The notes: generated by a model from the letters alone, not told the origin. DNA of 23,660 nucleotides from Desulfovibrio sp. UBA6121 (GCA_002422505.1 DIVX01000010.1:1-23660), one strand, 5' to 3'; counted from the stretch's first letter, positions 6,465 to 15,586 are shown. Numbers and translations are program-made.

Positions 6465-6863
6465 TTATTGGCCCAGGTTGGCGGCCTTGCCCGCGTAGTC
6501 GATGGCCGACTCCATCTTTTCAATGAGCGTGTCGATGCTCAGGGGCTTCATCATGTAATCAAAGGCCCCCAGACGCATGCCCTCGATGCCGTCGCGCGTG
6601 CTGCCGTGGCCGGTCAACAGCAGCACCTGCACGCGCGGGTTGCTGCGCTTCACGCGCTCCAGCACCTCCAGGCCCTTTATGCCCGGCATGAGCACATCAA
6701 GCACCATGACGTGCGGCTCGTCCTGGGCCACGGCCAAAAGCGCGGACTCGCCGTCGAAGACCACGCGGGCGGCAATGCCCCGCAGCTCCAGGCGCTCTGC
6801 CAGGGTGGTGATGAATTCGTGCTCGTCGTCCACGAGCAAAATCTTCCAGTCTTGCTTGTTCAT
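6465..6863 (-). CDS. Stand-alone response regulator (receiver only)
   Basis: This 132-residue receiver has Asp12/Asp13, phosphoacceptor Asp56 (Leu-Asp-Val-Leu-Met-Pro-Gly), Thr84 and Lys106. No output domain follows. Its ATG overlaps the TGA of the upstream Cache kinase by 4 bp (6860-6863), so it is the translationally coupled, likely cognate receiver of that kinase. The next gene downstream is the DHp-only protein, which fits a His-Asp-His-Asp relay. It is similar to the other stand-alone receiver in the block (4885-5343) but lacks its repeat tail, suggesting an old duplication. Confidence 0.9.
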   Translation of the reverse strand: MNKQDWKILLVDDEHEFITTLAERLELRGIAARVVFDGESALLAVAQDEPHVMVLDVLMPGIKGLEVLERVKRSNPRVQVLLLTGHGSTRDGIEGMRLGAFDYMMKPLSIDTLIEKMESAIDYAGKAANLGQ

Positions 6864-8584
6864 GCCAGTGCCTCGCGCTGCCCCTTGGGCAGGGTGATGG
6901 TGAGCGTTGTGCCCACGCCTTGGGTGCTCTCCACGGCGATATCGCCGCCGAGCCGCTTGATGATGCCATAGGTGATGGACAGGCCGAGGCCGGTGCCCTT
7001 GCCCTTCTTGGTGGTGAAGAAGGGCTCGAAGATGTGTTTCATGGTTTCGTCGCTCATGCCGCAGCCGTTGTCCTTTACGGAAACCAGCACGCCCGCCTCG
7101 TCCGGCTGGGCGGAGACCATGATGCTGCCGCCATCGGCCACGGCGGCCAGCGCGTTGTTCAAGAGGTTCAAAAACACCTGCTGCAGTTGGCTGCGGTCGG
7201 AAACAATGCGCGGCAGTTCCGGGTCCAGGTCAAGCTGCACGTCCACCTTGCGGTGCATGGCCTCGTTGGCCAAAAAGCCTGCGGTCTCGCGGATGAGCTC
7301 CGTGAGGTCCAGCTCCTCGATGCTCACGTCCATGCGCCGGGCAAAGCCCAGCATGCGGTGGGTAATGCCCCGGCAGCGCTCCACCGCGCGCAGCACGCTG
7401 TCCACCTGGACCAGCAGCTTCTCCTTGGCGGGGAAGTCTGGCTGGATGCTCAGAATGTCCTTCATCAGCCCGGTCTTTTCGTTGATGATGGCCAGGGGGT
7501 TGTTGACCTCGTGCGCAACGCCCGCAGCCAGCCGCCCGATGCTGGAGAGCTTCTGGGAGTGCTCCACCTCCCGCAGGGCCAGCTCGCGCCGGTCCTCGGC
7601 CTCCTTCATGCGCCGGATGAGCGCGTCCGTGACGCGCATGGCCGCAAAGAGCACCAGGGCCACGCCCGCCACGAAGATGAACAGCAGGTCGCCGCGCACG
7701 GTGTACCACGTCTTGAGGGAGCTGGAGCGCGGCTTGGCCGCCATAAGCACGAAGTCCGCCTCCGGGAAGTAGGCATAGGCCAGGAACACCTCGCGCCCCA
7801 GGGGATCGATCATGGTCAGCACGGTGGGCTCAAAGGTCAGCGGCGGCAGGGGGAAGGTAAGCTTCTCCAGCACCTTGCCGTAGTTGTTGGAGCTGGTTTG
7901 CAGCAGCCCCTGGGTGTTCACCAGAAAGGCGTCGGCGTCCGGCTCCAGGCTCATGCTGGCTATAATGCGCTCGAACTGCCGGGTGTCCAGGGTGGCGCGC
8001 AGAATCCAGGTGCGGCCATCCTCGGTCATGTGCTGCACGGCGATGATGACGTGGGGGAACTTGCGCAGGCCCATGAACACGTCGCTCACATACTTGCCCT
8101 TCAGGCGCACTTCCTGGAACCAGCGCTGGTCGGCGTAGTTTTTGCCCGCCAGGGCGTAGGGGCCCACGTAGTTCACCTGGGTGCCGTGCTCGTCGATGAG
8201 CCCCAGGTCCACAAAGCCCTCGAACTCGCGCTTCATGACGCTGAAGATGCGCGCCAGCTTCTGTTCATCGGCCAGTTCGGCGTAGGTGTAGGCCGAGGCG
8301 ATGAGGCTGACGGTGGAGGTGCGCTCGGCCAGGAACAGCTCAAACGAGTTCTTGGTCTTGTTCACCAGCACGCGCAAGGGGTTCTGAATTTCCCGCGCCA
8401 TGGCGTTCTGGTGCTCGTAGTAGTTGAGCACGGCCATGACCGAAAGCGGAATGAGCGTGGCCGCCACCATGAGGGCGATAATATTGCGGCGCAGGGTGGT
8501 GTAGCGCTCGGGCGAGACCGCGTCGTCCACGTCGCTTGTCAGTTCGCGCAGGGGGTGCTTGATGAGGGCGGCGAGCTTACGCAT
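6860..8584 (-). CDS. Membrane sensor histidine kinase with a Cache-type periplasmic domain
   Basis: The 574 residues comprise a cytoplasmic N-terminus, a first membrane helix (about 34-54), and a large periplasmic region (about 58-297) of Cache type with the typical Asp-Gln-Arg-Trp-Phe-Gln segment. A second helix (about 298-318) leads to the kinase core. The H-box has His358 in Gly-Val-Ala-His-Glu-Val-Asn-Asn-Pro. The N-box is near 473-477, the G1 box is Asp505-Asn-Gly-Cys-Gly and the G2 box is Gly-Thr-Gly-Leu-Gly-Leu (530-535). Cache domains bind small organic ligands; the ligand is not readable here. GGAGG lies 6 bp before the start. The gene overlaps the NifX-like gene by 8 bp and the receiver by 4 bp, so the three are tightly coupled. 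Confidence 0.93.
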   Translation of the reverse strand: MRKLAALIKHPLRELTSDVDDAVSPERYTTLRRNIIALMVAATLIPLSVMAVLNYYEHQNAMAREIQNPLRVLVNKTKNSFELFLAERTSTVSLIASAYTYAELADEQKLARIFSVMKREFEGFVDLGLIDEHGTQVNYVGPYALAGKNYADQRWFQEVRLKGKYVSDVFMGLRKFPHVIIAVQHMTEDGRTWILRATLDTRQFERIIASMSLEPDADAFLVNTQGLLQTSSNNYGKVLEKLTFPLPPLTFEPTVLTMIDPLGREVFLAYAYFPEADFVLMAAKPRSSSLKTWYTVRGDLLFIFVAGVALVLFAAMRVTDALIRRMKEAEDRRELALREVEHSQKLSSIGRLAAGVAHEVNNPLAIINEKTGLMKDILSIQPDFPAKEKLLVQVDSVLRAVERCRGITHRMLGFARRMDVSIEELDLTELIRETAGFLANEAMHRKVDVQLDLDPELPRIVSDRSQLQQVFLNLLNNALAAVADGGSIMVSAQPDEAGVLVSVKDNGCGMSDETMKHIFEPFFTTKKGKGTGLGLSITYGIIKRLGGDIAVESTQGVGTTLTITLPKGQREALA

Positions 8585-8939
8585 GGTCCGCCTCCGCTTC
8601 CGGGCGCGGGAACAAAATGGCGCCGCTTTCCAGCTCGCCCGCCAGGTGGCGCGTCAGGGCGTCCTCGGCCAAGCCGGCCACGCCGTCCAGCACGGTAAGC
8701 CGCTTCCAGCGCAGGTAGTGGTAGTGCTCCTCCTCCATGCCGCCGGTAATCACCACAGAGACCTCGCGGTCCAGAATCAGGTCGCAGAGGTCGTCGGCGC
8801 TGGAATGGGCCAGCACAAGCTCCTGGCGCTTGGCCTCGCGGCCTTCGGCGTCCAGGCTCACCAGCAGCACTTCGCTGGCCAGGTCGAAGCGGGGGGCCAC
8901 TTCGTTGCGGTACAGGGTGACGAGAATCTTCTTGCTCAT
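8577..8939 (-). CDS. NifX/NifB-C-type (dinitrogenase FeMo-cofactor biosynthesis domain) small protein
   Basis: The 120 residues match the Nitro_FeMo-Co fold. There is an N-terminal beta strand, then Ala-Pro-Arg-Phe-Asp-Leu-Ala (15-21) at the usual cofactor-site loop, and a central Val-Val-Ile-Thr-Gly-Gly-Met strand and turn (62-68). Members bind iron-sulfur or Fe-Mo clusters, and many stand-alone copies have no link to nitrogen fixation. No nif gene is nearby. Here it sits between an AAA+ regulator and a sensor kinase, overlapping the latter by 8 bp, so a metal- or redox-sensing accessory role is plausible but inferred. AAGGGGG lies 5 bp before the ATG. Confidence 0.75.
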   Translation of the reverse strand: MSKKILVTLYRNEVAPRFDLASEVLLVSLDAEGREAKRQELVLAHSSADDLCDLILDREVSVVITGGMEEEHYHYLRWKRLTVLDGVAGLAEDALTRHLAGELESGAILFPRPEAEADHA

Positions 8940-8949
8940 GGCCGCCCCC

Positions 8950-10242
<1,293 letters not shown>

Positions 10243-10306
10243 GTTCAGTTCCTCCAGGGGGGAAGTGCGGCGCGGGTGGCCGCACTCCCCGACCCGGAAG
10301 GGCAGG

Positions 10307-10735
10307 TTAGTGCGCCCCAGCGCCCACAATGCCGGAAGCGGCGACCAAAAGCACGATAATCTCCGTCAGGGCCATCAGGGCGAAGCCTTTTTCACCGCGC
10401 TTCAAGAAGACCGGAATGAGCGGAATGTAGCAAAGAATGGTCATGCCCGCCAGAAGCACGATTCCCAGGAAGTTCAGGAAGTCGCCCTGGCCGATGAGCA
10501 CGGTCCAGCCCCAGCCCACGGGCACTTTGCCGAGTTCAAGGTAGGTGCCCACCGGCTCGGACCAGAGCAGGGGGACCACTTCCAGGGGCACGTGCGGGGC
10601 GATGATGCCGGTGACGTACAGCAGGTAGGTGACGGCCATGAGGGCCAGGCCGCCCCAGCAGCCGTAGAACAGCATGTTGGCGTAGGTGACCTGCTCCGGC
10701 GAGGCTTTGCCGTTGTGTATCGGGGTGTCGCTCAT
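10307..10735 (-). CDS. Small multi-spanning membrane protein paired with the TauE/SafE permease
   Basis: The 142-residue protein has three clear hydrophobic helices, about 22-46, 88-110 and 119-139. A loop between the first two contains Trp-Ser-Glu-Pro-Val-Gly and Val-Gly-Trp-Gly-Trp. I do not recognise the family with certainty; DUF1634-type proteins of similar size are often found next to TauE permeases and are one possibility. AAGGAG lies 8 bp before the ATG. It follows the permease gene by 79 bp, a gap that holds a small GC hairpin (10764-10780) without a T tract. The pair probably forms one membrane unit. Confidence 0.7.
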   Translation of the reverse strand: MSDTPIHNGKASPEQVTYANMLFYGCWGGLALMAVTYLLYVTGIIAPHVPLEVVPLLWSEPVGTYLELGKVPVGWGWTVLIGQGDFLNFLGIVLLAGMTILCYIPLIPVFLKRGEKGFALMALTEIIVLLVAASGIVGAGAH

Positions 10736-10814
10736 TGTCTCATCTCCTTATGGAATGCTCTGCCGGGCCTAAGCGGCCCGCCGTATGGCGATTTGTTGCC
10801 GCGCGTGTGCGCGC

Positions 10815-11828
10815 CTAGATGCCCAGACCCTTCAAGAGCGCCTTGCCGCCTGCGAACAGCAGCACGCCGATGACCATGTACCGGATGAAGGTGGGCTTGG
10901 CCTTGGCCAGCAGGCGCACGCCCACAAAGGAGCCCAGCATGAGGCCGATGATGCTCGGAATGGCCATGAGCGGGATGACGCAGCCTTTGTTCAGGTACAC
11001 CCACGCGGCGGAGGTGTCGGTGATGGACAAGAGGAACTTGGAGGTGCCCACGGCCACCTTGAGCGGTGCGCCCATGAGCAGGTTGAGCACGGGCACGTTG
11101 GCCCAGCCCGCGCCCAGGCCGAACATGCCGGCCATGACGCCGATGATGATGAACAGCAGCAAACCGGGCAGGGTGCGGTGGGTTTTCCACTGCACCAGCT
11201 CGCCGGTGGCCGGGTCGTTGTAGGCGCCGTTCATGCCCAGGGCCATGCCCAGGGCGTCGGCCTTCTCCACCACGGGGTGGGCGGTGTTCTTGCTCATGAG
11301 CAGCAAAATGGCGATGCCCATAATGGTGATGCCCAGGCAGAGCTGCACCACGTTGGTGGGCAGGGCCATGCCCAAAAATGCGCCCACGATGGCGCAGCTG
11401 GAGGCGATGAGCGCCACGGGCAGGGCCAGGCGCAACGAGGCGAAGTTGCGCTTGAGCAGACCGGGACCGGCCGCCAGCGCGCCCGCCAGGGCCACCATCA
11501 GGCCCGCGCCGCGCACAAAGTCCAGGTGGAAGGGGAAAAAGCCGCTCACCAGGGGCACGTACAGCACGCCGCCGCCAACACCGGCCAGAACGGCGATGAT
11601 GCCCAGGATGAAGCAGAAGAACAGCAGCACGGTGGGCCACACCCACCAGGCCACGCCGGTATCCGCGCCAAGCTGCGCGGCGGCGTGGACCACCTCTGCG
11701 CCGGCTTGGGCGGCGGCGCCGGTTACGGCTTCGTTGCCGGAGGCAAGGGCGGCCACGGCAAAGAGCAGCACGCCAGACACTACGAACAGGGCGATTTTCG
11801 CCGGGAGACTCAGTCGATCCATCTTCAT
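10815..11828 (-). CDS. TauE/SafE family permease
   Basis: The 337 residues hold about eight to nine membrane helices. A long first segment (1-60) looks like an N-terminal helix plus an Ala-rich periplasmic stretch. The core has the two family half-repeats, Gly-Val-Gly-Gly-Gly (83-87) and Gly-Leu-Gly-Ala-Gly-Trp (about 236-241), each opening a transport repeat. The family exports or imports sulfite, sulfoacetate and related anions across the inner membrane; the substrate cannot be read from sequence. An extra cytoplasmic loop (about 188-215) interrupts the middle. GAGGAG lies 5 bp before the ATG. It is the first gene of the minus-strand block and diverges from an intact sigma-54 activator, which likely controls it. 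Confidence 0.88.
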   Translation of the reverse strand: MKMDRLSLPAKIALFVVSGVLLFAVAALASGNEAVTGAAAQAGAEVVHAAAQLGADTGVAWWVWPTVLLFFCFILGIIAVLAGVGGGVLYVPLVSGFFPFHLDFVRGAGLMVALAGALAAGPGLLKRNFASLRLALPVALIASSCAIVGAFLGMALPTNVVQLCLGITIMGIAILLLMSKNTAHPVVEKADALGMALGMNGAYNDPATGELVQWKTHRTLPGLLLFIIIGVMAGMFGLGAGWANVPVLNLLMGAPLKVAVGTSKFLLSITDTSAAWVYLNKGCVIPLMAIPSIIGLMLGSFVGVRLLAKAKPTFIRYMVIGVLLFAGGKALLKGLGI

Positions 11829-11909
11829 TCCAGCTCCTCTGAATCATCTCAGGATTGCCCAGCCTGCCTCGCCAGCCCCTCGGCCCGCGCAGTGGACGCC
11901 AACACTATC

Positions 11910-11925
11910 ATCAAGAAGCGGGCCA
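11910..11925 (-). promoter_or_regulatory. Near-consensus sigma-54 (-24/-12) element facing the permease operon
   Basis: On the minus strand the sequence is TGGCCCGCTTCTTGAT. Compared with TGGCACG-N4-TTGCW it keeps the -24 GG and the spacing, but it has C for A in the -24 box and TTGA instead of TTGC at -12. It lies 82 bp before the permease start. The -12 mismatch hits a normally conserved base, so this is a candidate only; a divergent sigma-54 activator gene and palindromes at a suitable distance raise its prior. Confidence 0.35.
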
Positions 11926-11978
11926 AAAGCTAACCCACTGAAATTACAAGCTTGACCATTATCCCCCAAGCGTGTAAA

Positions 11979-12006
11979 CGGCAAGAACTTGCCGCTTGTG
12001 CGGCAA
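11979..12006. promoter_or_regulatory. Overlapping inverted repeats, candidate activator-binding site
   Basis: CGGCAAG-AA-CTTGCCG (11979-11994) is a perfect 7-bp palindrome. Its right arm also pairs with a third copy, TTGCCGC-TTGT-GCGGCAA (11989-12006). The centre lies roughly 87 bp upstream of the start predicted from the -24/-12 element, the usual range for an enhancer site. The identical palindrome core recurs at 12194-12209. The rest of the 342-bp divergent gap (11829-12170) shows no other clear element. Confidence 0.55.
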
Positions 12007-12170
12007 AGACCAGCCGGAATGCGGCGAAAGGGCGTTTGCGAGCGCCCCAGGCAGGGCCGCCGCAGCCGTCCAGGCAGGGCCAAAGCGGCACGTTTTGGCC
12101 ACGGCAGGCGCACAAAGCCCGGCAGCCCAGTACCCGCAAGCCTCGCCACGGCACAGGCAAGGAGCCCAAA

Positions 12171-13244
12171 ATGATGGACCCACGCGCCTATGGCGGCAAG
12201 TTCTTGCCGCAAGAGCTCGACGCCGACCCCGAGGCGCGGGCCGCCATGCACGAGGCCGGGCTGCTGTTCCGGTCAGAGGCCATGCGTTCCTTATACCGCG
12301 TGGCCATCCAGGTTGCCGGCAGCGACGCCCCGGTGCTGCTCACGGGCGAATCCGGCACGGGCAAGGAGATCTTCGCGCGCCTGCTGCACACACTAAGCAA
12401 CCGCAGCGGCAGGCCCTTTGTGCCCGTGAACTGCGGCGTGCTCTCCGGCGAGCTCTTTGCCGACAAATTCTTCGGCCACGAGCCGGGAGCCTTCACCGGA
12501 GCCACGCGCCTGCAAAAGGGCAGCTTTGAAATGGCGGCCGACGGCACCCTGTTTCTGGACGAGGTGGGCGAGATTCCCCTGGCCAACCAGGTGGACTTTC
12601 TGCGCGTGCTGGAAGAACGCACCTTCAAGCGCCTGGGCGGAGAAAAGGACCTGGGCTTCCGCGCGCGCATCGTGGCGGCCACCAACCGCGCCCTGCCCGA
12701 CATGGTCCGCGCCGGGCGCTTCCGGCCCGACCTGTTCTACCGGCTGAACGTCATTCCCATCGCCCTGCCCTCCCTGCGGGAACGCAGCGACGACATCGCC
12801 CCCCTGGCCGAGTACTTCCTGTGGCTGTTTGGCCATCATTACCACAGGCCCGACCTGCGCCTTTCCCCCGCGGCCCTGGCCCTGCTTACCCGGCACCACT
12901 GGCCGGGCAACGTGCGCGAGCTCAAGAACCTCATGGAGCGCGTGGCCCTGCTGCACAAGTCAGAGGGCCCGGTGATGCCCGACGACCTGCCCCTGGAGCT
13001 GCGCCTGGAGTGCGGCCAGGATTTGCCGCCCGACCTGGGCCTGGCGCGCCCGACCCTCGCCGCGCACGATGCGGCCGATCTGAACCTGGACGGCGTGGTG
13101 CGCCGCGCGGAGATGGCCGCCATGCTGCGGGCCTACAAGGTCGCAGGCGGCAGCAAGCAGCGCACGGCGGAGCTTCTGGGCATCAGCCCGCGCACCCTGC
13201 GGCACAAGCTGGCCCAGTACGGGCTCAAGCTGGAGGGCGACTAA
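12171..13244 (+). CDS. Intact sigma-54-dependent transcriptional activator without a receiver domain
   Basis: The 357-residue protein has a 35-residue N-terminal segment and no sensory domain, as in PspF-type activators. The AAA+ domain (about 36-270) has Walker A Gly-Glu-Ser-Gly-Thr-Gly-Lys (59-65), the sigma-54 contact loop GAFTGA (106-111), Walker B Leu-Phe-Leu-Asp-Glu (127-131) and Arg fingers near 182-191. A Fis-type helix-turn-helix lies at about 313-352. It should open sigma-54 promoters using ATP. Activity control is probably by a partner protein, and the degenerate PAS-AAA+ protein on the other strand is a natural candidate. The ATG at 12171 has AAGGAG 6 bp upstream; Met2 at 12174 is an alternative. 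Confidence 0.93.
   Translation: MMDPRAYGGKFLPQELDADPEARAAMHEAGLLFRSEAMRSLYRVAIQVAGSDAPVLLTGESGTGKEIFARLLHTLSNRSGRPFVPVNCGVLSGELFADKFFGHEPGAFTGATRLQKGSFEMAADGTLFLDEVGEIPLANQVDFLRVLEERTFKRLGGEKDLGFRARIVAATNRALPDMVRAGRFRPDLFYRLNVIPIALPSLRERSDDIAPLAEYFLWLFGHHYHRPDLRLSPAALALLTRHHWPGNVRELKNLMERVALLHKSEGPVMPDDLPLELRLECGQDLPPDLGLARPTLAAHDAADLNLDGVVRRAEMAAMLRAYKVAGGSKQRTAELLGISPRTLRHKLAQYGLKLEGD
12193..12210. promoter_or_regulatory. Second copy of the palindrome, inside the activator gene
   Basis: GCGGCAAG-TT-CTTGCCGC is a perfect 8-bp palindrome that contains the same CGGCAAG-N2-CTTGCCG core as the copy at 11979. It lies 22 bp inside the coding region of the sigma-54 activator (codons 8-14). Two copies 214 bp apart would fit cooperative binding or autoregulation by the activator itself. 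Confidence 0.5.
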
Positions 13245-13280
13245 CCCTCCGCCCCCACCACTGCGCCCCCGCGCAAACCC

Positions 13281-13324
13281 AAGGCCGGAATTTGAGCGCT
13301 CGCTTGGGCTCCGGGCCTTTTACC
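13281..13324 (+). terminator. Probable intrinsic terminator after the sigma-54 activator gene
   Basis: AAGGCC (13281-13286) pairs with GGCCTT (13314-13319), extended through a one-base bulge by GGA/TCC, and is followed by a short TTTTA. It lies 37 bp after the stop. An alternative stem CCCAAG/CTTGGG overlaps it. The T tract is short, so efficiency is uncertain. Confidence 0.5.
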
Positions 13325-13378
13325 CACCCGCCGCACCCGGCCAAGTTCGGGAAAAGACAGATTCTTTTCATTAGCACC

Positions 13379-13408
13379 TTGAATACCGCACAGGTTTATT
13401 GCTATAGG
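13379..13408 (+). promoter_or_regulatory. Candidate promoter of the exported caspase-like operon
   Basis: TTGAAT (13379-13384) is followed after 18 bp by TATAGG (13403-13408), inside the most AT-rich stretch of the neighbourhood (about 13355-13410). It would give a leader of about 180 nt before the first gene. TATAGGAG also resembles a ribosome site for an ATG at 13413, so the two readings compete. Confidence 0.45.
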
Positions 13409-13597
13409 AGCCATGCTGTTTTCGTGTGAAGCGACCCCCCCTCGCTCCACAGGTGATCCAACACGGCCCCAGGCTCTGTGCCGCAACCGCTACGCCGCAG
13501 CCGCACCAGCGTGCGGCGAGACGTACGGGTTGTTTGCGCTGCCATGTGCTGCGCAACGCTTGCGGCGCACTCGTACCGGGAAAAGGGGGGGGGTGGC
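13409..13597 (+). other. Structured leader with a nine-G run before the caspase-like operon
   Basis: The segment holds a 7-bp hairpin (GCCGCAC-CAGC-GTGCGGC, 13500-13517) and a run of nine G at 13585-13593, directly after AAAA and 4 bp before the TTG start at 13598. The G run forms the purine stretch that must serve as the ribosome binding site. A 62-codon frame (13413-13601) ends in a TTGA overlap with the operon's first start, but its third positions are less GC-rich than those of real genes here, so I do not call it a gene. Confidence 0.6.
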
Positions 13598-15586
13598 TTG
13601 AAAACTCTCGTTTTGACGCTGGTGTTCGTGGCGCTTTTGCAGTCGCCAGCGCAGGCAGGCCTGTTCGACTTTCTCTTCAGCGGCAAGCAGGACAACGCAA
13701 CCACCCAATCCGGCCTGGGCACCCCAAAGTACGGCGGCACCATGATGACCGGCTCGGACCTGATCCTTGAGCTGCGCGGCATCAAGGCGGGCATTGCCGC
13801 GCCAGACCCCATGCAGTCGCTGGCCCAGTTGTTTATGCCGCCCACGGAGCAGGAGCTGGCCGCCGCCAAGGCCGCCCAGGACGCGAAAGAAGCCAAGGAA
13901 AAAGAAGCCAAGGAAAAGGCGGCAAAGGGCAAAGGCAAGCCCAAGAAAACCAAGGGCAAGGACAAAAAGACCGAACCCGAGCCCCCTCCGCCTGCGCCCC
14001 CCGCGCCCGCAACGGAGACCGCCCCGGCCCAAAACGCCGCAGCCCCCGGCCAAACGGAAAAAGGCAAACCCGGCAACGAATTCCAGCAGTTGGTCAACAG
14101 CCTGTCCGGGCTGTCTTCCATAGCCGGAGGGTCCAGCGGCTCCGCGCGCAAATCCAGCCTCGGCTCGGCCTCCTCCCTGGGCTCCGTCATCACCGACACC
14201 ATCCTCGACAGGCTCATCGCCTGCTTCTCCTTCCGGGCCATGGACATCATGTTCTCGCAGCTCATCGACCAGCCCGGCGTGCTTTCCGCAGTCAACGTGG
14301 AGGTGCCCGCCACAGAGGCCATGCACCCGGAACTGCGCAAGCGCGTGCTGTACCTCTCGGCCTTCCTGGTGGCCATCAAGGCCTCCAACCGCGTGGTGCA
14401 GGCCAGCCAGAAGGACTTCGACTCCGCCAAGGAAAGCTACAAGAGCCTGATGAAAATGCGCCAGGACGCAGCCCAGGTGCTGGCCGACGCCTACTTCAAA
14501 CGCAACCAGGCCGCCAGCCTGGCGGAGGAGGACGCCGCCCGGGGCACCACGAGCCTGCGGCCCCAGGACCTGGAGCTTTTGACCCAGCTGGGCGCGGCCA
14601 AACCGGAGGACTTCGTCAAGGACCCCCGCGTGCAAACCGTGGCCATCGACCTCATGCGCCAGTCCGACCCGGACACCTATGGCCGCTACAACTCCCAGTT
14701 CACCGAGATGAAAAACCACTACAACGCCTATGCCCGCGCCGCCGCTGGCACGGCCTCCATGCTCGGCTTCACCGCCCTGTTCATAAAGAAGGCCAACGCC
14801 ACCATACGCCAGGACGGCGTGCATGGCGCGGCCACCATGCTGCCCCTGCTGGACCAGGGAATCATGGAGCTTTTGGCCCTGGCCCCCAACATGATCAAGA
14901 TCTACAACAACACCGACGAGACCGTCTCCGGCTCCTTCGCGGTGGAGCGCGCCAACAAGCTCCAGGCGCGGGGCCTTTCCGCGCCCAAGGCCCTGGCCGC
15001 CCTGAACGACAAGGCCCGGCAGGAGCTGCGCTGCCAGTTGGTGAACGGCGGCGCCACGGGCATGCTGGCCAACCTGCACATGGTGGCCCCGGCGGCGGCG
15101 GCCTCCCTGGCCGACAGGGTGGTGAGCCCCGGCAGCAAGAAGGCCCTGGCCAAGCAGTACGCCGCCGACCAGGAGATCTTCTCCTTCGTGAACACCCAGG
15201 CCGAGAGCAGCAAGGCGGCCAAGACCTACAAGAACATCAGCCAGGCCCTGTTCATCCAGCGCCAGCCAGACCCCGGCAAGGACTGCACCGGCGAAACCGG
15301 CGAGCAGGCCCTGATGCTGGCCCAGCGCGACCTGCTGGACGGCGCGTCCAAGTTCGAGAACAGCGACCTGCGCAAGATCATGTACGCCATGAACAACGCC
15401 CCCGGCGGCGCGGACCTGCGCATGGCCGTGGGCGACAGCGTTGTGCGCATCGACAACCTGGGCATCGAGGGGCTCATCGACCAGCAGACCCTGTTGGAGG
15501 AACGCATGAAGGTGCACGCGGCAGAGCAAAGCTACGCCGAGGAGACGGCCAAGAAGGCCGCCGTGGTGAAGAGGAAGAAGAAATGA
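13598..15586 (+). CDS. Exported 662-aa protein of unknown family, first gene of the caspase-like operon
   Basis: I do not recognise the family. The TTG start at 13598 yields a clean signal peptide (1-20, Lys-Thr-Leu then a hydrophobic core, cut after Ala-Gln-Ala). The mature protein begins Gly-Leu-Phe-Asp-Phe-Leu-Phe. A charged Ala/Lys/Glu segment (84-125), a Pro-rich stretch (126-150) and a Ser/Gly-rich stretch (170-197) precede a mostly helical Ala-rich domain (about 198-640). The tail is Lys/Arg-rich. There are few cysteines and no membrane anchor besides the signal. A longer start at 13544 is possible but has no ribosome site and would put the G run inside the coding region. The stop overlaps the next ATG by 4 bp. 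It is probably a structural or scaffold partner in the periplasm. Confidence 0.75.
   Translation: MKTLVLTLVFVALLQSPAQAGLFDFLFSGKQDNATTQSGLGTPKYGGTMMTGSDLILELRGIKAGIAAPDPMQSLAQLFMPPTEQELAAAKAAQDAKEAKEKEAKEKAAKGKGKPKKTKGKDKKTEPEPPPPAPPAPATETAPAQNAAAPGQTEKGKPGNEFQQLVNSLSGLSSIAGGSSGSARKSSLGSASSLGSVITDTILDRLIACFSFRAMDIMFSQLIDQPGVLSAVNVEVPATEAMHPELRKRVLYLSAFLVAIKASNRVVQASQKDFDSAKESYKSLMKMRQDAAQVLADAYFKRNQAASLAEEDAARGTTSLRPQDLELLTQLGAAKPEDFVKDPRVQTVAIDLMRQSDPDTYGRYNSQFTEMKNHYNAYARAAAGTASMLGFTALFIKKANATIRQDGVHGAATMLPLLDQGIMELLALAPNMIKIYNNTDETVSGSFAVERANKLQARGLSAPKALAALNDKARQELRCQLVNGGATGMLANLHMVAPAAAASLADRVVSPGSKKALAKQYAADQEIFSFVNTQAESSKAAKTYKNISQALFIQRQPDPGKDCTGETGEQALMLAQRDLLDGASKFENSDLRKIMYAMNNAPGGADLRMAVGDSVVRIDNLGIEGLIDQQTLLEERMKVHAAEQSYAEETAKKAAVVKRKKK

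Noticed and set aside
6920..8698. A 592-codon plus-strand frame opposite the Cache kinase
   Set aside because: The minus-strand kinase has complete motifs and coupled neighbours; the plus-strand product has only low-complexity His/Gly/Val sequence.
10243..10329. N-terminal extension of the PAS-AAA+ protein
   Set aside because: It would overlap the upstream membrane protein gene, whereas the GTG at 10242 has a GGAGG at good spacing.
12090..12170. A -24/-12 promoter for the sigma-54 activator itself
   Set aside because: GG pairs are present, but no GC lies at the required 10-bp spacing on the plus strand.
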